Assembly: GCF_002797355.1 (NCBI RefSeq)
Contig: NZ_KZ454939.1
Span: forward strand, 559,828-623,827
Direction: 5' to 3'
Source of the DNA: Bacillus xiapuensis
Lineage (GTDB): Bacteria > Bacillota > Bacilli > Bacillales > Domibacillaceae
DNA length: 64,000 nucleotides
The position numbers were made by a program, and so were the translations under genes. This document shows positions 6,985 through 15,631 of this stretch, one piece after another. The notes under the pieces were generated by a model. That model ran no database searches. It was not told the origin of the DNA and saw only the letters and a list, made by a program, of their open reading frames with translations. The first letter of the stretch is position 1. Every line of letters starts with the position of its first letter.

Positions 6985-7525
6985 TCAAAACAGAACTAAG
7001 GTTGTTACAAGCGTCAACACACGCCTCAGCTACTTTCATGGCTGGGAGCCAGTATCTATCAATGGCGGAGCGGAAAAGTACAGCGTATCCGTATTGATTC
7101 CTAAAACAGATAAGGAAACCATCAATGCTATCAATGCAGCCGTAGATGCAGCCATTGAAGAGGGCATTGCAAAGTTTGGTGGTAAAAAGCCGAATAAGGC
7201 GGCTATCAAACTACCACTTCGAGATGGTGATGTAGAACGTGATGATGAGGCATATAAAGGGCATTGCTTTGTAAATGCCAACAGCAAGACTCCACCCCAA
7301 ATAGTAGATAAAGCAGTTAGACCTATCCTGGATCGCAACGAGGTGTACAGTGGTTGTTATGCAAGAGTATCCCTAAATTTCTATGCTTTTAACTCTAATG
7401 GCAATAAGGGTGTAGCCTGCGGTCTTGGCAACATCCAGAAGATAAGAGATGGAGAGCCTTTAGGTGGAAGAACCAATGCAGCTGACGATTTCACAACTAT
7501 TGAAGATGATGATTTTCTAGCATAA
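6977..7525 (+). CDS. DUF2815 family protein, probable ssDNA-binding protein
   Basis: A 182-residue DUF2815 member recognisable from TRLSYFHGWEP near the start, the YSVSVLIPKTDKETI strand region, and the acidic C-terminus DDFTTIEDDDFLA. The acidic tail is like those of single-stranded DNA-binding proteins that recruit partners. Phage DUF2815 proteins sit in replication modules next to the DUF2800 nuclease and polymerase, as here. Single-stranded DNA-binding is an expectation from family and context. No upstream gap (8-base overlap), ribosome site GGAGGAATTGGAAT inside the previous gene. Confidence 0.8.
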   Translation: MNNQNRTKVVTSVNTRLSYFHGWEPVSINGGAEKYSVSVLIPKTDKETINAINAAVDAAIEEGIAKFGGKKPNKAAIKLPLRDGDVERDDEAYKGHCFVNANSKTPPQIVDKAVRPILDRNEVYSGCYARVSLNFYAFNSNGNKGVACGLGNIQKIRDGEPLGGRTNAADDFTTIEDDDFLA

Positions 7526-7531
7526 AGAATA

Positions 7532-7580
7532 AATGCAGGCGTGGTGGTGGAGGTTGTTCTTCTGCCACCTCGTTTGCATT
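7532..7580 (+). other. Intergenic hairpin ahead of the polymerase gene
   Basis: AATGCAGGCGTGGTGG (7532-7547) pairs with CCACCTCGTTTGCATT (7565-7580) at 13 of 16 positions. There is no T-tract after it, so it is more likely an RNA processing or translation-control element than a terminator. The polymerase ribosome site GGAAAGGGCGG follows directly. Confidence 0.45.
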
Positions 7581-7597
7581 GGAAAGGGCGGTAATAC

Positions 7598-9532
7598 ATG
7601 AATTCTATTTCTATTGATATTGAAACATTTAGCAGTGCTAATCTTCAAAAGTCTGGAGTTTACCGTTATGCCGAGAGTGATGATTTTGAAATTCTACTAT
7701 TTGGCTATTCGGTGGATGGCGGTGAAGTACAGGTGGTTGACCTTGCCAGTGGGGAGGAAATCCCCGATGAAATTATAAACGCACTTATGGATGATTCCGT
7801 TACCAAGTGGGCTTTCAATGCAATGTTTGAGCGTGTGTGTCTATCAAAATGGCTTAACCTTACAGAATATCTTGACCCCGCATCCTGGAAATGCTCCATG
7901 ATATGGTCGGCATATATGGGATTACCTCTTTCTTTGGAGGGAGTCGGTGCAGTTCTAGGTTTGGAGAAACAAAAGCTAACAGAGGGTAAAGACCTCATCA
8001 AATATTTCTGTACACCTTGCTCCCCTACTAAATCAAATGGTGGTCGAGTTCGTAATCTGCCAGAACATGACATGGATAAATGGGAGCGGTTTAAAGCCTA
8101 TAATCTTCGGGATGTGGAAGCTGAGATGTCAATACAACAGAGATTTTCTAAGTTTCTGGTGCCGGAAAATATCTGGGAGGAATATCATCTCGACCAGGAA
8201 ATCAATGATCGCGGCATTGCCATTGACATGACTTTCGTAAAACAGGCTGTTGTGATGGATGAACATTCCCGTGAAAAGTTAATGGCTTTAATGCAAGATA
8301 TAACCAATTTAGAGAATCCAAACTCTGTACAACAAATGAAAGACTGGCTTGCCGATAATGGGCTAGAAACAGATACCCTTGGTAAAAAAGCAGTTGCTGA
8401 GATGCTAAAGACGGCTCCTGAACCACTAGGAACTGTTTTAGAACTCCGTCAGCAACTTGCAAAATCCTCGGTGAAAAAATACACGGCAATGGAGAATGCG
8501 GTATGTAGTGACGGTCGTGCAAGAGGAATGTTTCAGTTTTACGGAGCTAATAGAACCGGCAGATTTTCCGGCAGGTTGATTCAGTTGCAAAACCTCCCCC
8601 AAAACCATATGCCTGATTTGGAACAAGCTCGTGCTTTAGTTCGAAGCGGAAACTTTGATGCACTTACTTTGCTCTATGATTCTATCCCAGAGGTACTATC
8701 AGAACTTATCCGTACTGCTTTTATACCGCGAGAAGGTATGAAGTTCATTGTGGCAGATTTTTCAGCGATTGAGGCTCGTGTCATTGCCTGGCTAGCAGGC
8801 GAAAAATGGAGAATAGACGTTTTCCAAAACGGCGGAGACATCTACTGTGCCAGTGCTTCTCAAATGTTTAATGTACCTGTTGAAAAGCATGGTGTGAATG
8901 GCCATCTTCGTCAGAAAGGAAAAATTGCTGAACTAGCCCTCGGTTACGGCGGATCTGTTGGAGCATTAAAATCAATGGGTGCTTTGGAGATGGGAATTGA
9001 AGAAGAGGAACTTCAGCCTCTTGTAACGGCTTGGAGACAGTCCAATCCCAATATCACAAAACTCTGGTGGGATGTTGACCGGGCAGTAAAAACTTGTGTT
9101 AAGCAAAAAACTCCCACAGAGACACACGGCATTAAATTTATCTATCAAAGCGGGATGCTCTTTATTGCTCTTCCTTCTGGTAGACGGCTTGCCTATGTGA
9201 AACCTCGTATGGGAGAGAATATGTTTGGCGGTGAGTCAGTTACTTATGAAGGTGTCGGTGGAACGAAGAAATGGGAAAGAATCGAAAGCTACGGTCCCAA
9301 ATTTGTAGAGAATATTGTTCAAGCAATCAGTCGTGACATCTTGTGTCATGCCATGCAGACATTAAAGAATTGTTCCATTGTGGCTCATGTACACGATGAA
9401 ATTATCATCGAGGCAGATATGGGGACGTCACTTTCCGCTATCTGTGAACAGATGGCTAAGATGCCAACATGGGCAAATGGCCTGTTGCTTAGTGCTGATG
9501 GTTATGAGTGTCAGTTTTATCAAAAAGATTAA
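7598..9532 (+). CDS. Phage DNA polymerase, family A, with 3'-5' exonuclease domain
   Basis: A 644-residue family A polymerase. The exonuclease domain begins at once with SIDIETF (residues 5-11). Polymerase motif A is DFSAIEARVIAWLAG near residue 386, motif B RQKGKIAELALGYGG near 445-460, and motif C HVHDEI near 597-602. No 5'-3' exonuclease domain is present, as usual for phage enzymes of this size. It replicates the element DNA together with the VapE primase-helicase. ATG at 7598 follows GGAAAGGGCGGTAATAC. The gene ends 70 bp before a terminator that separates it from the cargo genes. Confidence 0.95.
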   Translation: MNSISIDIETFSSANLQKSGVYRYAESDDFEILLFGYSVDGGEVQVVDLASGEEIPDEIINALMDDSVTKWAFNAMFERVCLSKWLNLTEYLDPASWKCSMIWSAYMGLPLSLEGVGAVLGLEKQKLTEGKDLIKYFCTPCSPTKSNGGRVRNLPEHDMDKWERFKAYNLRDVEAEMSIQQRFSKFLVPENIWEEYHLDQEINDRGIAIDMTFVKQAVVMDEHSREKLMALMQDITNLENPNSVQQMKDWLADNGLETDTLGKKAVAEMLKTAPEPLGTVLELRQQLAKSSVKKYTAMENAVCSDGRARGMFQFYGANRTGRFSGRLIQLQNLPQNHMPDLEQARALVRSGNFDALTLLYDSIPEVLSELIRTAFIPREGMKFIVADFSAIEARVIAWLAGEKWRIDVFQNGGDIYCASASQMFNVPVEKHGVNGHLRQKGKIAELALGYGGSVGALKSMGALEMGIEEEELQPLVTAWRQSNPNITKLWWDVDRAVKTCVKQKTPTETHGIKFIYQSGMLFIALPSGRRLAYVKPRMGENMFGGESVTYEGVGGTKKWERIESYGPKFVENIVQAISRDILCHAMQTLKNCSIVAHVHDEIIIEADMGTSLSAICEQMAKMPTWANGLLLSADGYECQFYQKD

Positions 9533-9598
9533 ATTAATTGGTAATCGGATAATCGTGTGGGAGGAGGTTAAAAGACCTTCAATTTTTAAATAATGAAA

Positions 9599-9645
9599 AC
9601 AGGATAGCACTTATTTTATGACCGGTACGTGCTATCTTGTTTGTT
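9599..9645 (+). terminator. Terminator after the polymerase gene
   Basis: ACAGGATAGCAC (9599-9610) pairs with GTGCTATCTTGT (9629-9640), followed by TTGTTT. It ends the replication operon before the inserted TetR/membrane cargo. Confidence 0.65.
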
Positions 9646-9816
9646 TAATAAACGCTCCATTTTTGTGGAATAAAGGGTTAAAATTCGAATCTTGAAGAAA
9701 TATAGTGAAAGAACCGATTTTGACTCCTCTCTCTATAAAGTTAATAATAAATCAAGGGGTAAGACTAAATCTATTAAAAACACATGGGACAATAATTGAT
9801 ACATCGACCGATTAGC

Positions 9817-10416
9817 TTAATTGATTTTATTGCAGAGTGTCTCTAAATGATAACGAATAACTTCCTTCACCTTTTCTGGAGAGTATACATCAGGTCTTAA
9901 TAAAGCATGAATTGACAATCCCTCTATTAATGCCGTTAACCTACTCTTTTCTAATTCTGCATTCATTGAATCTGATAATACGCCTTTTAGAGCTAAGATT
10001 TCAATCATTGAATTTGCTAATTCATATGTACCGTCCGTCATTTCATCTTTTTTGTCCTTTATTGTATCACTTGTAAGTGAACGTAATGCAAGAATCCACC
10101 AAACGCTCGTTTCAATTTTCTTTTCTTCATCTATTGGTACTAGCTCTAATAAAACTTCTTCTACTGCCTGCACTGGGTTTTCTGACCATTCTTTATTTTG
10201 AGAACGTTTTTTCCCTTCTTCTAAGTAGTAATTCATAATAAATAATAACATTTCATCTTGAGTTGAAAAATAATGTCTTAACGCACCAGAAGACATCCCT
10301 GCCTCAGCTGCAACTCTTCGTATAGACGCTTTCTCAACCCCTTCTTTCCTAATAATATTCCATGCAGCCTCAGCAATTTGTTTGCGCTTTTCATCATGAT
10401 CAACAATTTTTGGCAT
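9817..10416 (-). CDS. TetR/AcrR-family transcriptional regulator
   Basis: A 199-residue TetR protein. The N-terminal helix-turn-helix spans residues about 8-55 (IRRVAAEAGMSSGALRHYFSTQDEML), and the C-terminal ligand domain follows. ATG at 10416 is preferred over the in-frame GTG at 10428 because AAAGGAAG lies 11 bases before the ATG and almost touches the GTG. It is divergent from the membrane protein gene at 10520, the classic arrangement of a local repressor. It is the only minus-strand gene within the phage block and is AT-rich, so it looks like acquired cargo rather than phage core. Confidence 0.9.
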   Translation of the reverse strand: MPKIVDHDEKRKQIAEAAWNIIRKEGVEKASIRRVAAEAGMSSGALRHYFSTQDEMLLFIMNYYLEEGKKRSQNKEWSENPVQAVEEVLLELVPIDEEKKIETSVWWILALRSLTSDTIKDKKDEMTDGTYELANSMIEILALKGVLSDSMNAELEKSRLTALIEGLSIHALLRPDVYSPEKVKEVIRYHLETLCNKIN

Positions 10417-10439
10417 TATAAAAATCACTTCCTTTATTT

Positions 10440-10479
10440 AGCGCAGTGTGTTATTATCTTTTTATAGCACAATGTGTTA
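10440..10479. promoter_or_regulatory. Candidate TetR operator: paired direct repeats in divergent promoter region
   Basis: AGCGCAGTGTGTTA (10440-10453) and AGCACAATGTGTTA (10466-10479) agree at 12 of 14 positions with a 26-bp period. The second contains CACAATGTG, close to a palindrome. They lie between the TetR start and the divergent membrane-protein gene, where a TetR dimer pair would bind. Confidence 0.5.
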
Positions 10480-10519
10480 AATAGATAATACCACAACATT
10501 TAAAGGAGGACTAGTTTGT

Positions 10520-11233
10520 TTGATCGAAACTATTGAAGCATTGATGCCTTCTTCATCATTAGACATTTCTTCAGCATTAATGATTATTTCTTTGTGTGCT
10601 TTAATTGATATTTTAAGTCCCGGTGTACTGACTGTAACAGCCTATTTATTACTGACACAACCGAATCAGTTATCTTCTCGTTTATTTGTGTTTTTATTCA
10701 TCACGCAGTTAGGCTATTTCATCACGGGCTTATTACTCTACTTTGGTGGAAATTCATTATTGAAGAGAATAGAACAATTGTCTCAGTTTGACTTTATCAA
10801 TTGGTTTTATATCCTACTTGGAGCAGTTCTTGTTCTAATAAGCTTCAGTAAACCAAAAGAGACTACAAAAAAACGTTTAATTTCATTTATCCCCAAAAAT
10901 ACAACAATTAAAGGGATGATTATACTAGGAATCATTGTTTTCCTAATTGAATTTGTAACGGCATTGCCTTACTTTTATTCAATCTTTTTAATGAATCATC
11001 AAACAATTGAGACTACACCTGCTATCTTAATAATAATTGGATACAATCTAGTAATGGTGCTTCCTTCTCTATTACTGTTAGGGGTTAATATTATATTTAA
11101 AGAAAGATTGCAACAATTTCTTATTAAAATCAGGTCAAAATTAAATGAAGCTCCAATCTCTTCACTCTTGGTAGCGACAGGAGTCATAGGTGCAGTTTTT
11201 TTTAATATCGGTCTTAGAGGCATTTTAAATTAG
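10520..11233 (+). CDS. GAP-family-like integral membrane protein (putative exporter)
   Basis: A 237-residue protein with about six hydrophobic segments: ALMIISLCALIDILSPG, LFVFLFITQLGYFITGLLLYF, NWFYILLGAVLVLISF, MIILGIIVFLIEFVTALPY, ILIIIGYNLVMVLPSLLLLG, and a last one near the C-terminus. The N-terminal LCALIDILSPG and the overall plan resemble GAP (Sap, sulfolipid-addressing) and LysE-type exporters. The start is TTG at 10520, nine bases after AAAGGAGGA, with no usable ATG. It is divergent from a TetR gene and is probably repressed by it. The substrate is unknown. Together with the TetR gene and the next small membrane gene it forms a cargo unit. Confidence 0.7.
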   Translation: MIETIEALMPSSSLDISSALMIISLCALIDILSPGVLTVTAYLLLTQPNQLSSRLFVFLFITQLGYFITGLLLYFGGNSLLKRIEQLSQFDFINWFYILLGAVLVLISFSKPKETTKKRLISFIPKNTTIKGMIILGIIVFLIEFVTALPYFYSIFLMNHQTIETTPAILIIIGYNLVMVLPSLLLLGVNIIFKERLQQFLIKIRSKLNEAPISSLLVATGVIGAVFFNIGLRGILN

Positions 11234-11258
11234 AAAAAATATTAAAGAGGTGTTCATC

Positions 11259-11477
11259 ATGAAAGAAATTATCAGTGGTCTCAGTCTACTTTTTATTATT
11301 CAGGGAATAGGCGGATTAATCAATCATTTGACTAATGGGGGAAAAAGTTGGTTTTTAGTAAATTATATTGATGCGTTTCAAGGGTTTGAAATCGTTTTGG
11401 ACATTGTATTTATTGCAGTTGGTGGAATCATAGCTTTAGCCACTCGTAAAATAACATCAAGTAAAAGCAATAAGTGA
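11259..11477 (+). CDS. Small two-helix membrane protein (72 aa)
   Basis: A 72-residue protein with two hydrophobic segments (ISGLSLLFIIQGIGGLI and IVLDIVFIAVGGIIALA) and a basic tail. ATG at 11259 follows AAAGAGG at 8 bases; the in-frame GTG at 11250 lies within the ribosome site and is rejected. It is 25 bp behind the GAP-like gene and followed by a terminator, so the two form one operon. No family recognised. Confidence 0.65.
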   Translation: MKEIISGLSLLFIIQGIGGLINHLTNGGKSWFLVNYIDAFQGFEIVLDIVFIAVGGIIALATRKITSSKSNK

Positions 11478-11489
11478 ATGATGTAAAAT

Positions 11490-11530
11490 AAAAAATACAG
11501 AGTGAGAATTTCTCGCTCTGTATTTTTTAT
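11490..11530 (+). terminator. Terminator of the cargo operon
   Basis: AAAATACAGAGTGAG pairs with CTCGCTCTGTATTTT (one G-T pair), followed by TTATTTT. The flanking A and T tracts suggest it can work in both directions. Confidence 0.85.
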
Positions 11531-11783
11531 TTTAATTGATTCTCCTCGAGGCTCTACCAACCTTACTCATCCAGGTCATAGATAAAATATGATACCAAAA
11601 TGATTGTTTTCCTCTTCTCTTATTAGCTCCAAATCCTATAGGCCTATTACAGTTTACGTTACCATTTTTTGTTCATCAATCTAGTCCGTTTGTAAAAGTA
11701 GAAAATTACTGAATCAGCTTTTAAATCTATTTTACATACACAAATTTCGAACAAAAATCCGGATGTATAATTTATTTTTTCAA
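11531..11783. other. Intergenic stretch with no recognised gene
   Basis: AT-rich sequence between the cargo terminator and the bipartite motif at 11784. No open frame with a ribosome site and no clear housekeeping promoter was found. Confidence 0.5.
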
Positions 11784-11825
11784 AATCCTCAACAATTATT
11801 ACCTCCTGTGGCTATTAGGTAGAGG
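11784..11825 (+). promoter_or_regulatory. Bipartite motif copy 2: candidate element-specific promoter
   Basis: AATCCTCAAC (11784-11793), 16 bp, then GGCTATTAGGTAG (11810-11822), the same halves and spacing as at 5269 and 42969. It is the only promoter-like signal upstream of the antirepressor gene at 11863 and the VapE operon. A TTTCCTCTCTG pyrimidine block follows. Confidence 0.65.
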
Positions 11826-11862
11826 GGTTTCCTCTCTGACTATATTGCAGGAGGTAATTCGT

Positions 11863-12615
11863 ATGGACGAATTAGTAAAAATCAATTATGAAAATCAACG
11901 ACCAACCGTACTCGGTCGTGATTTACATGAAGCCTTGGAAGTAAAGACCGCTTATAAAGATTGGTTTCCAAGAATGTGTGAGTACGGATTTGAGGAAGGA
12001 TCAGACTTTAGCTCATTTTTGAGCGAAAGTACTGGAGGCAGACCAAGCATTGACCATCAGTTAACAATTGACATGGCAAAAGAGCTATGCATGATACAGC
12101 GTACTCCAAAAGGGAAAGAGTGTCGCCAATACTTTCTTGAAATAGAAAGAAGATGGAATTCCCCAGAAGCAATCATGGCAAGGGCACTTCAGATTGCTAA
12201 TCAACAGCTAACTCAAGTAAGGAAACAAAATAAAGTGCTTGAAGGTACGATTGCCGTTCAGAATCAGCAAATTGCAGAAATGAAACCGAAAGTCTCCTAT
12301 TACGATGTAGTTTTAAATTGCAAAGACCTCATTTCCACCTCAGCAATTGCCAAAGATTACGGCAAGTCAGCTATTTGGATGAATCGCTATCTTAATAAAA
12401 AGGGTGTCCAGTTTAAACAAGGCGGCATCTGGCTTTTATATCAGAAGTATGCGGAAAAAGGCTACACCAGCACCAAGACACATAGCTACCTTGGCAGTAA
12501 CGGTGAACAGCATACAAAGGTCCATACATATTGGACTCAAAAAGGCAGACTCTTCATTTACGAACTGATGAAGGCGGACGGTATTTTGCCTCAGATAGAA
12601 ATGGAGGGTGTGTAA
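11863..12615 (+). CDS. Phage antirepressor, AntA/AntB plus KilAC domains
   Basis: A 250-residue antirepressor. The N-terminal AntA domain (residues about 10-95) carries LHEALEVKTAYKDWFPRMCEYG and ELCMIQRTPKGKECRQYFLEIE. A coiled linker (LTQVRKQNKVLEGTIAVQNQQIAEMKP) is followed by a C-terminal KilAC-type domain (STSAIAKDYGKSAIWMNRYLNKKGV... YTSTKTHSYL). Such proteins counter the repressor to favour lytic growth. ATG at 11863 is set by GCAGGAGGTAATTCGT. It opens the operon downstream of bipartite motif copy 2, and its stop overlaps the next start (TAATG). Confidence 0.9.
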   Translation: MDELVKINYENQRPTVLGRDLHEALEVKTAYKDWFPRMCEYGFEEGSDFSSFLSESTGGRPSIDHQLTIDMAKELCMIQRTPKGKECRQYFLEIERRWNSPEAIMARALQIANQQLTQVRKQNKVLEGTIAVQNQQIAEMKPKVSYYDVVLNCKDLISTSAIAKDYGKSAIWMNRYLNKKGVQFKQGGIWLLYQKYAEKGYTSTKTHSYLGSNGEQHTKVHTYWTQKGRLFIYELMKADGILPQIEMEGV

Positions 12616-13049
12616 TGGGGATCAACAAATTTAACCATGAAGGATACCATGACCCAACTCCCCATGAAGCACTGACCAACATAATGAGAAAGGAAAAGGC
12701 AGAGAAAAAATCTGCCTTTAAGCCGCTTGTATATATCTGTTCTCCCTATTCCGGTGATGTAGAAGGAAACATTAAAAAGGCTCGCAGTTTTTGCAGGTTT
12801 GCTCTAGACCTAAACTGTATCCCGATTGCTCCCCATCTTATGTTTCCTCAGTTTATGGATGATGAAAATCCCGAGGAACGGGAGCTTGCCATATTTATGG
12901 ACATCGTGCTTATGGGTAAATGCTTCGAGGTGTGGGTGCTGGGCAATACCATCTCAAGCGGTATGGCGAGGAAAATTGAAGTAGCCAAGAAACGCAGACA
13001 AACGGTCAGGTATTTTAATCCGGAGCATGAGGAGGTTGAAAGCTTATGA
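12615..13049 (+). CDS. DUF4406/DUF7768-like protein (nucleoside deoxyribosyltransferase-like fold)
   Basis: A 144-residue protein. The motif VYICSPYSGDVEGNIKKAR near residue 40 and the end block VWVLGNTISSGMARKIEVAKKR place it in the DUF4406-like clan with the nucleoside 2-deoxyribosyltransferase fold. Phage members are thought to act on nucleotides, but I cannot assign a substrate. ATG at 12615 shares its A with the previous TAA and follows GGAGGGTGT. Its TGA overlaps the VapE start (ATGA). It is probably a small nucleotide-metabolism helper for replication. Confidence 0.8.
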   Translation: MGINKFNHEGYHDPTPHEALTNIMRKEKAEKKSAFKPLVYICSPYSGDVEGNIKKARSFCRFALDLNCIPIAPHLMFPQFMDDENPEERELAIFMDIVLMGKCFEVWVLGNTISSGMARKIEVAKKRRQTVRYFNPEHEEVESL

Positions 13050-15412
13050 AAATTGCAGTGGGCAATAGCCGGATGGACAGGAAATGGAAAAACAAAGATA
13101 TCTCCTGGGAGGATTTTTGCTCCCGTGTAAAGACAACCCAACGTACCACAGAAACGGTAGAAGAATATCGGAAACTTAAAAAAGGTCAGCAAGATGATAT
13201 CAAAGATGTTGGTGGCTTTGTCGGAGGACATTTAAAAGAAGGAAGAAGAAAGAAGGGCAATGTTCTCTGCCGTTCTTTGCTTACCCTTGATATGGATTAC
13301 GGTAGACCGGATATCTGGGAACAAATCAGTATGCTTTTCGATTTCAAATGCTGCGTTTACTCCACCCATAAGCATACACCGGAAAATCCGAGACTCAGGC
13401 TTATCGTTCCACTTGCTCGTGAAATCAGCGAAGAAGAATATGCAGCTGTTGGACGTATGGTGGCAAAAGAGATTGGTATTGATCTTTTCGATGATACGAC
13501 ATATGAAGCGCATCGCCTTATGTATTGGCCATCCACTTCCTCTAATGGTGAATTTGTCTATGAAGAGCAGGAGGGAGCATTACTTGACCCAGATGTTTAT
13601 CTTTCAAAATATGAAAACTGGCGAGATACAACAACTTGGCCCGTATCAAGTAGGCAGTCTGAAGTGATTAATCGCAGTCTTAAAGAACAAGCAGATCCTC
13701 TTTTAAAGGAAGGTGTGGTAGGAACATTCTGTCGCGCCTATTCCGTTCGTGAGGCAATTGATAAATTTTTAGGTGCAGTTTATGAACCATCTGCAATGGA
13801 AGGACGCTATGACTATATTCCAGCTGACAGTAGTGCGGGTGTCATTATCTACGATGATAAATTTGCATACAGCCACCATGCTACTGATCCAGCAAGTGGC
13901 CTGCTTCTTAATGCTTTTGATCTCGTTCGTATTCATAAATTCGGTTCTTTAGATGATAGAGCTTCTACTACTACGGCTCCTGGAAAGATGCCGTCTTTTG
14001 TGGCAATGTGCGAGTTTGCTATAAAAGATGAAGCGGTAAAGGCTGAGTTTGCTAAGGAAAGACAGGCCCAGGCTGAAGAAGAGTTTAGTAATGAAGATTG
14101 GCAGACTGGTTTGGAATTGGATAAGCAAGGTCGGATAAAAGACACTTTGGACAACATCGTCCTGATTATTCGGCATGATGAGGATTTACAGCATATAGCT
14201 TTCAACTGCCACCGTGATGGTATTGATGCCAAGGGTGGTCTGCCTTGGGAGCAGATTAAATGTGGCTGGAATGATTCAGACAATGCACTTCTTAAGGTTT
14301 ACTTAAGCAGCAAATACGGAGTCTATTCTCCTACCAAGACCAAGGATGCTGTGTTAGCGGTAGCATCAGAACGAGCCTACCATCCTGTTAAGGAGTATCT
14401 GGACTCCCTGCCAAAATGGGATGGTATTAGTCGAGTAGAAAAACTACTCATTGATTATTTCGGTGCAACAGATAATTCCTATACAAAAGCAGTCATCCGC
14501 AAAACGATGGTTGCAGCGGTAGCCCGCATTTTTAGACCAGGTACAAAGTTTGATAGTGTTCTAATCTTAAACGGTCCTCAAGGCATCGGTAAATCAACCT
14601 TCTTTGCCAAACTTGCTGGAGACTGGTTTTCCGATAGTTTGACTATTACAGATATGAAGGATAAATCTGGGGCTGAGAAACTTCAGGGATATTGGTTGCT
14701 GGAACTGGGTGAGCTTGCTGGAATGCGTAAGACGGATGTGGAGGTTGTGAAGTCCTTTATTTCAAGGGCGGATGATAAGTACCGTGCAAGTTATGGAGTC
14801 AACGTGGAAAGCCATCCCCGTCAGTGTGTGATTGTAGGTTCTACGAATGCAGAAAGCGGATTTCTTCGAGATATTACGGGCAACCGCAGATTTTGGCCAG
14901 TCCGCATTAGCGGCAACGGTAAAAAGAAAGCTTGGCAGATGACCAAAGAGGAAGTACAGCAGATTTGGGCAGAGGCACTAGTGCTTTATGAGAAGGGCGA
15001 AAAACTCTACCTTGAAGGTGATGATGTATCCATGGCAACTAGTGAACAGGCTGATGCTATGGAAACAGATGAACGAGAAGGACTGGTTCGTACCTACCTG
15101 GATACGCTCTTGCCGGATGATTGGGACACGATGTCTTTGTACGAGCGTAGAAATTTCCTCGGCGGTAGCGAATTTGGCGGCGGCACCCGTGTTGGAACAG
15201 TAAAAAGGACCCTTGTCTGCAATATGGAGATTTGGTGTGAGTGTTTCGGCAAAGAGGCATCAATGTTAAAACCATCAGATTCCTATGCTATCGGTGCCAT
15301 TATGAGAAAGATCAGTGAGTGGAACAAGTACACTGGGAACAAGAATGGTATTGTAACGTTTCCTGTCTACGGAAAGCAACGAGCTTATTCCCGAGTCGAG
15401 GAACAACGCTAA
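13046..15412 (+). CDS. VapE-type primase-helicase
   Basis: A 788-residue two-part replication protein. The N-terminal half (about 1-330) has the primase-like signature LLTLDMDYGRPD and HTPENPRLRLIVPL. The C-terminal half is a virulence-associated-E P-loop domain with Walker A GPQGIGKST near residues 510-518, an LLELGELAGMRK Walker B-like segment and VGSTNAESGFLRDITGNRRFWPV. Such proteins load and prime at the phage origin. It overlaps the preceding gene and is followed by a 219-bp non-coding stretch rich in inverted repeats, a good place for the origin. Confidence 0.92.
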   Translation: MKIAVGNSRMDRKWKNKDISWEDFCSRVKTTQRTTETVEEYRKLKKGQQDDIKDVGGFVGGHLKEGRRKKGNVLCRSLLTLDMDYGRPDIWEQISMLFDFKCCVYSTHKHTPENPRLRLIVPLAREISEEEYAAVGRMVAKEIGIDLFDDTTYEAHRLMYWPSTSSNGEFVYEEQEGALLDPDVYLSKYENWRDTTTWPVSSRQSEVINRSLKEQADPLLKEGVVGTFCRAYSVREAIDKFLGAVYEPSAMEGRYDYIPADSSAGVIIYDDKFAYSHHATDPASGLLLNAFDLVRIHKFGSLDDRASTTTAPGKMPSFVAMCEFAIKDEAVKAEFAKERQAQAEEEFSNEDWQTGLELDKQGRIKDTLDNIVLIIRHDEDLQHIAFNCHRDGIDAKGGLPWEQIKCGWNDSDNALLKVYLSSKYGVYSPTKTKDAVLAVASERAYHPVKEYLDSLPKWDGISRVEKLLIDYFGATDNSYTKAVIRKTMVAAVARIFRPGTKFDSVLILNGPQGIGKSTFFAKLAGDWFSDSLTITDMKDKSGAEKLQGYWLLELGELAGMRKTDVEVVKSFISRADDKYRASYGVNVESHPRQCVIVGSTNAESGFLRDITGNRRFWPVRISGNGKKKAWQMTKEEVQQIWAEALVLYEKGEKLYLEGDDVSMATSEQADAMETDEREGLVRTYLDTLLPDDWDTMSLYERRNFLGGSEFGGGTRVGTVKRTLVCNMEIWCECFGKEASMLKPSDSYAIGAIMRKISEWNKYTGNKNGIVTFPVYGKQRAYSRVEEQR

Positions 15413-15631
15413 GTTGTACCTTACCTTGTTCCCATACTAGTTCCTTCCCTGAAGTTAGTAATAATAAGGAAAATCAACGGTTCGGAACAAGTGGAACAAG
15501 AAGTAACCTATTTATTTATAAATAATAAAAAGTAGTAATAGCAACCTGTGCATACACGTATACGCGCGCGTATAGGAAAATGGGGTCAAAGTTGTTTTCT
15601 TGTTCCGAGCCTTTTTATACGGGAGGTATTT
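15413..15631. other. Inverted-repeat-rich non-coding stretch; candidate replication origin
   Basis: The stretch holds a 13-base inverted repeat GGTTCGGAACAAG (15479-15491) and CTTGTTCCGAGCC (15599-15611), 12 of 13 paired. The repeat encloses an AT-rich segment (about 15505-15540) and a perfect 16-base palindrome TATACGCGCGCGTATA (15559-15574). A short T-tract follows the right arm. Its place behind the VapE gene fits a phage origin; a large attenuator-like hairpin is the alternative. Confidence 0.4.

Noticed and set aside
15548-15631. N-terminal extension of the VRR-NUC protein
   Set aside because: It would cover the inverted-repeat region and has no ribosome site; ATG 15632 has a good one.
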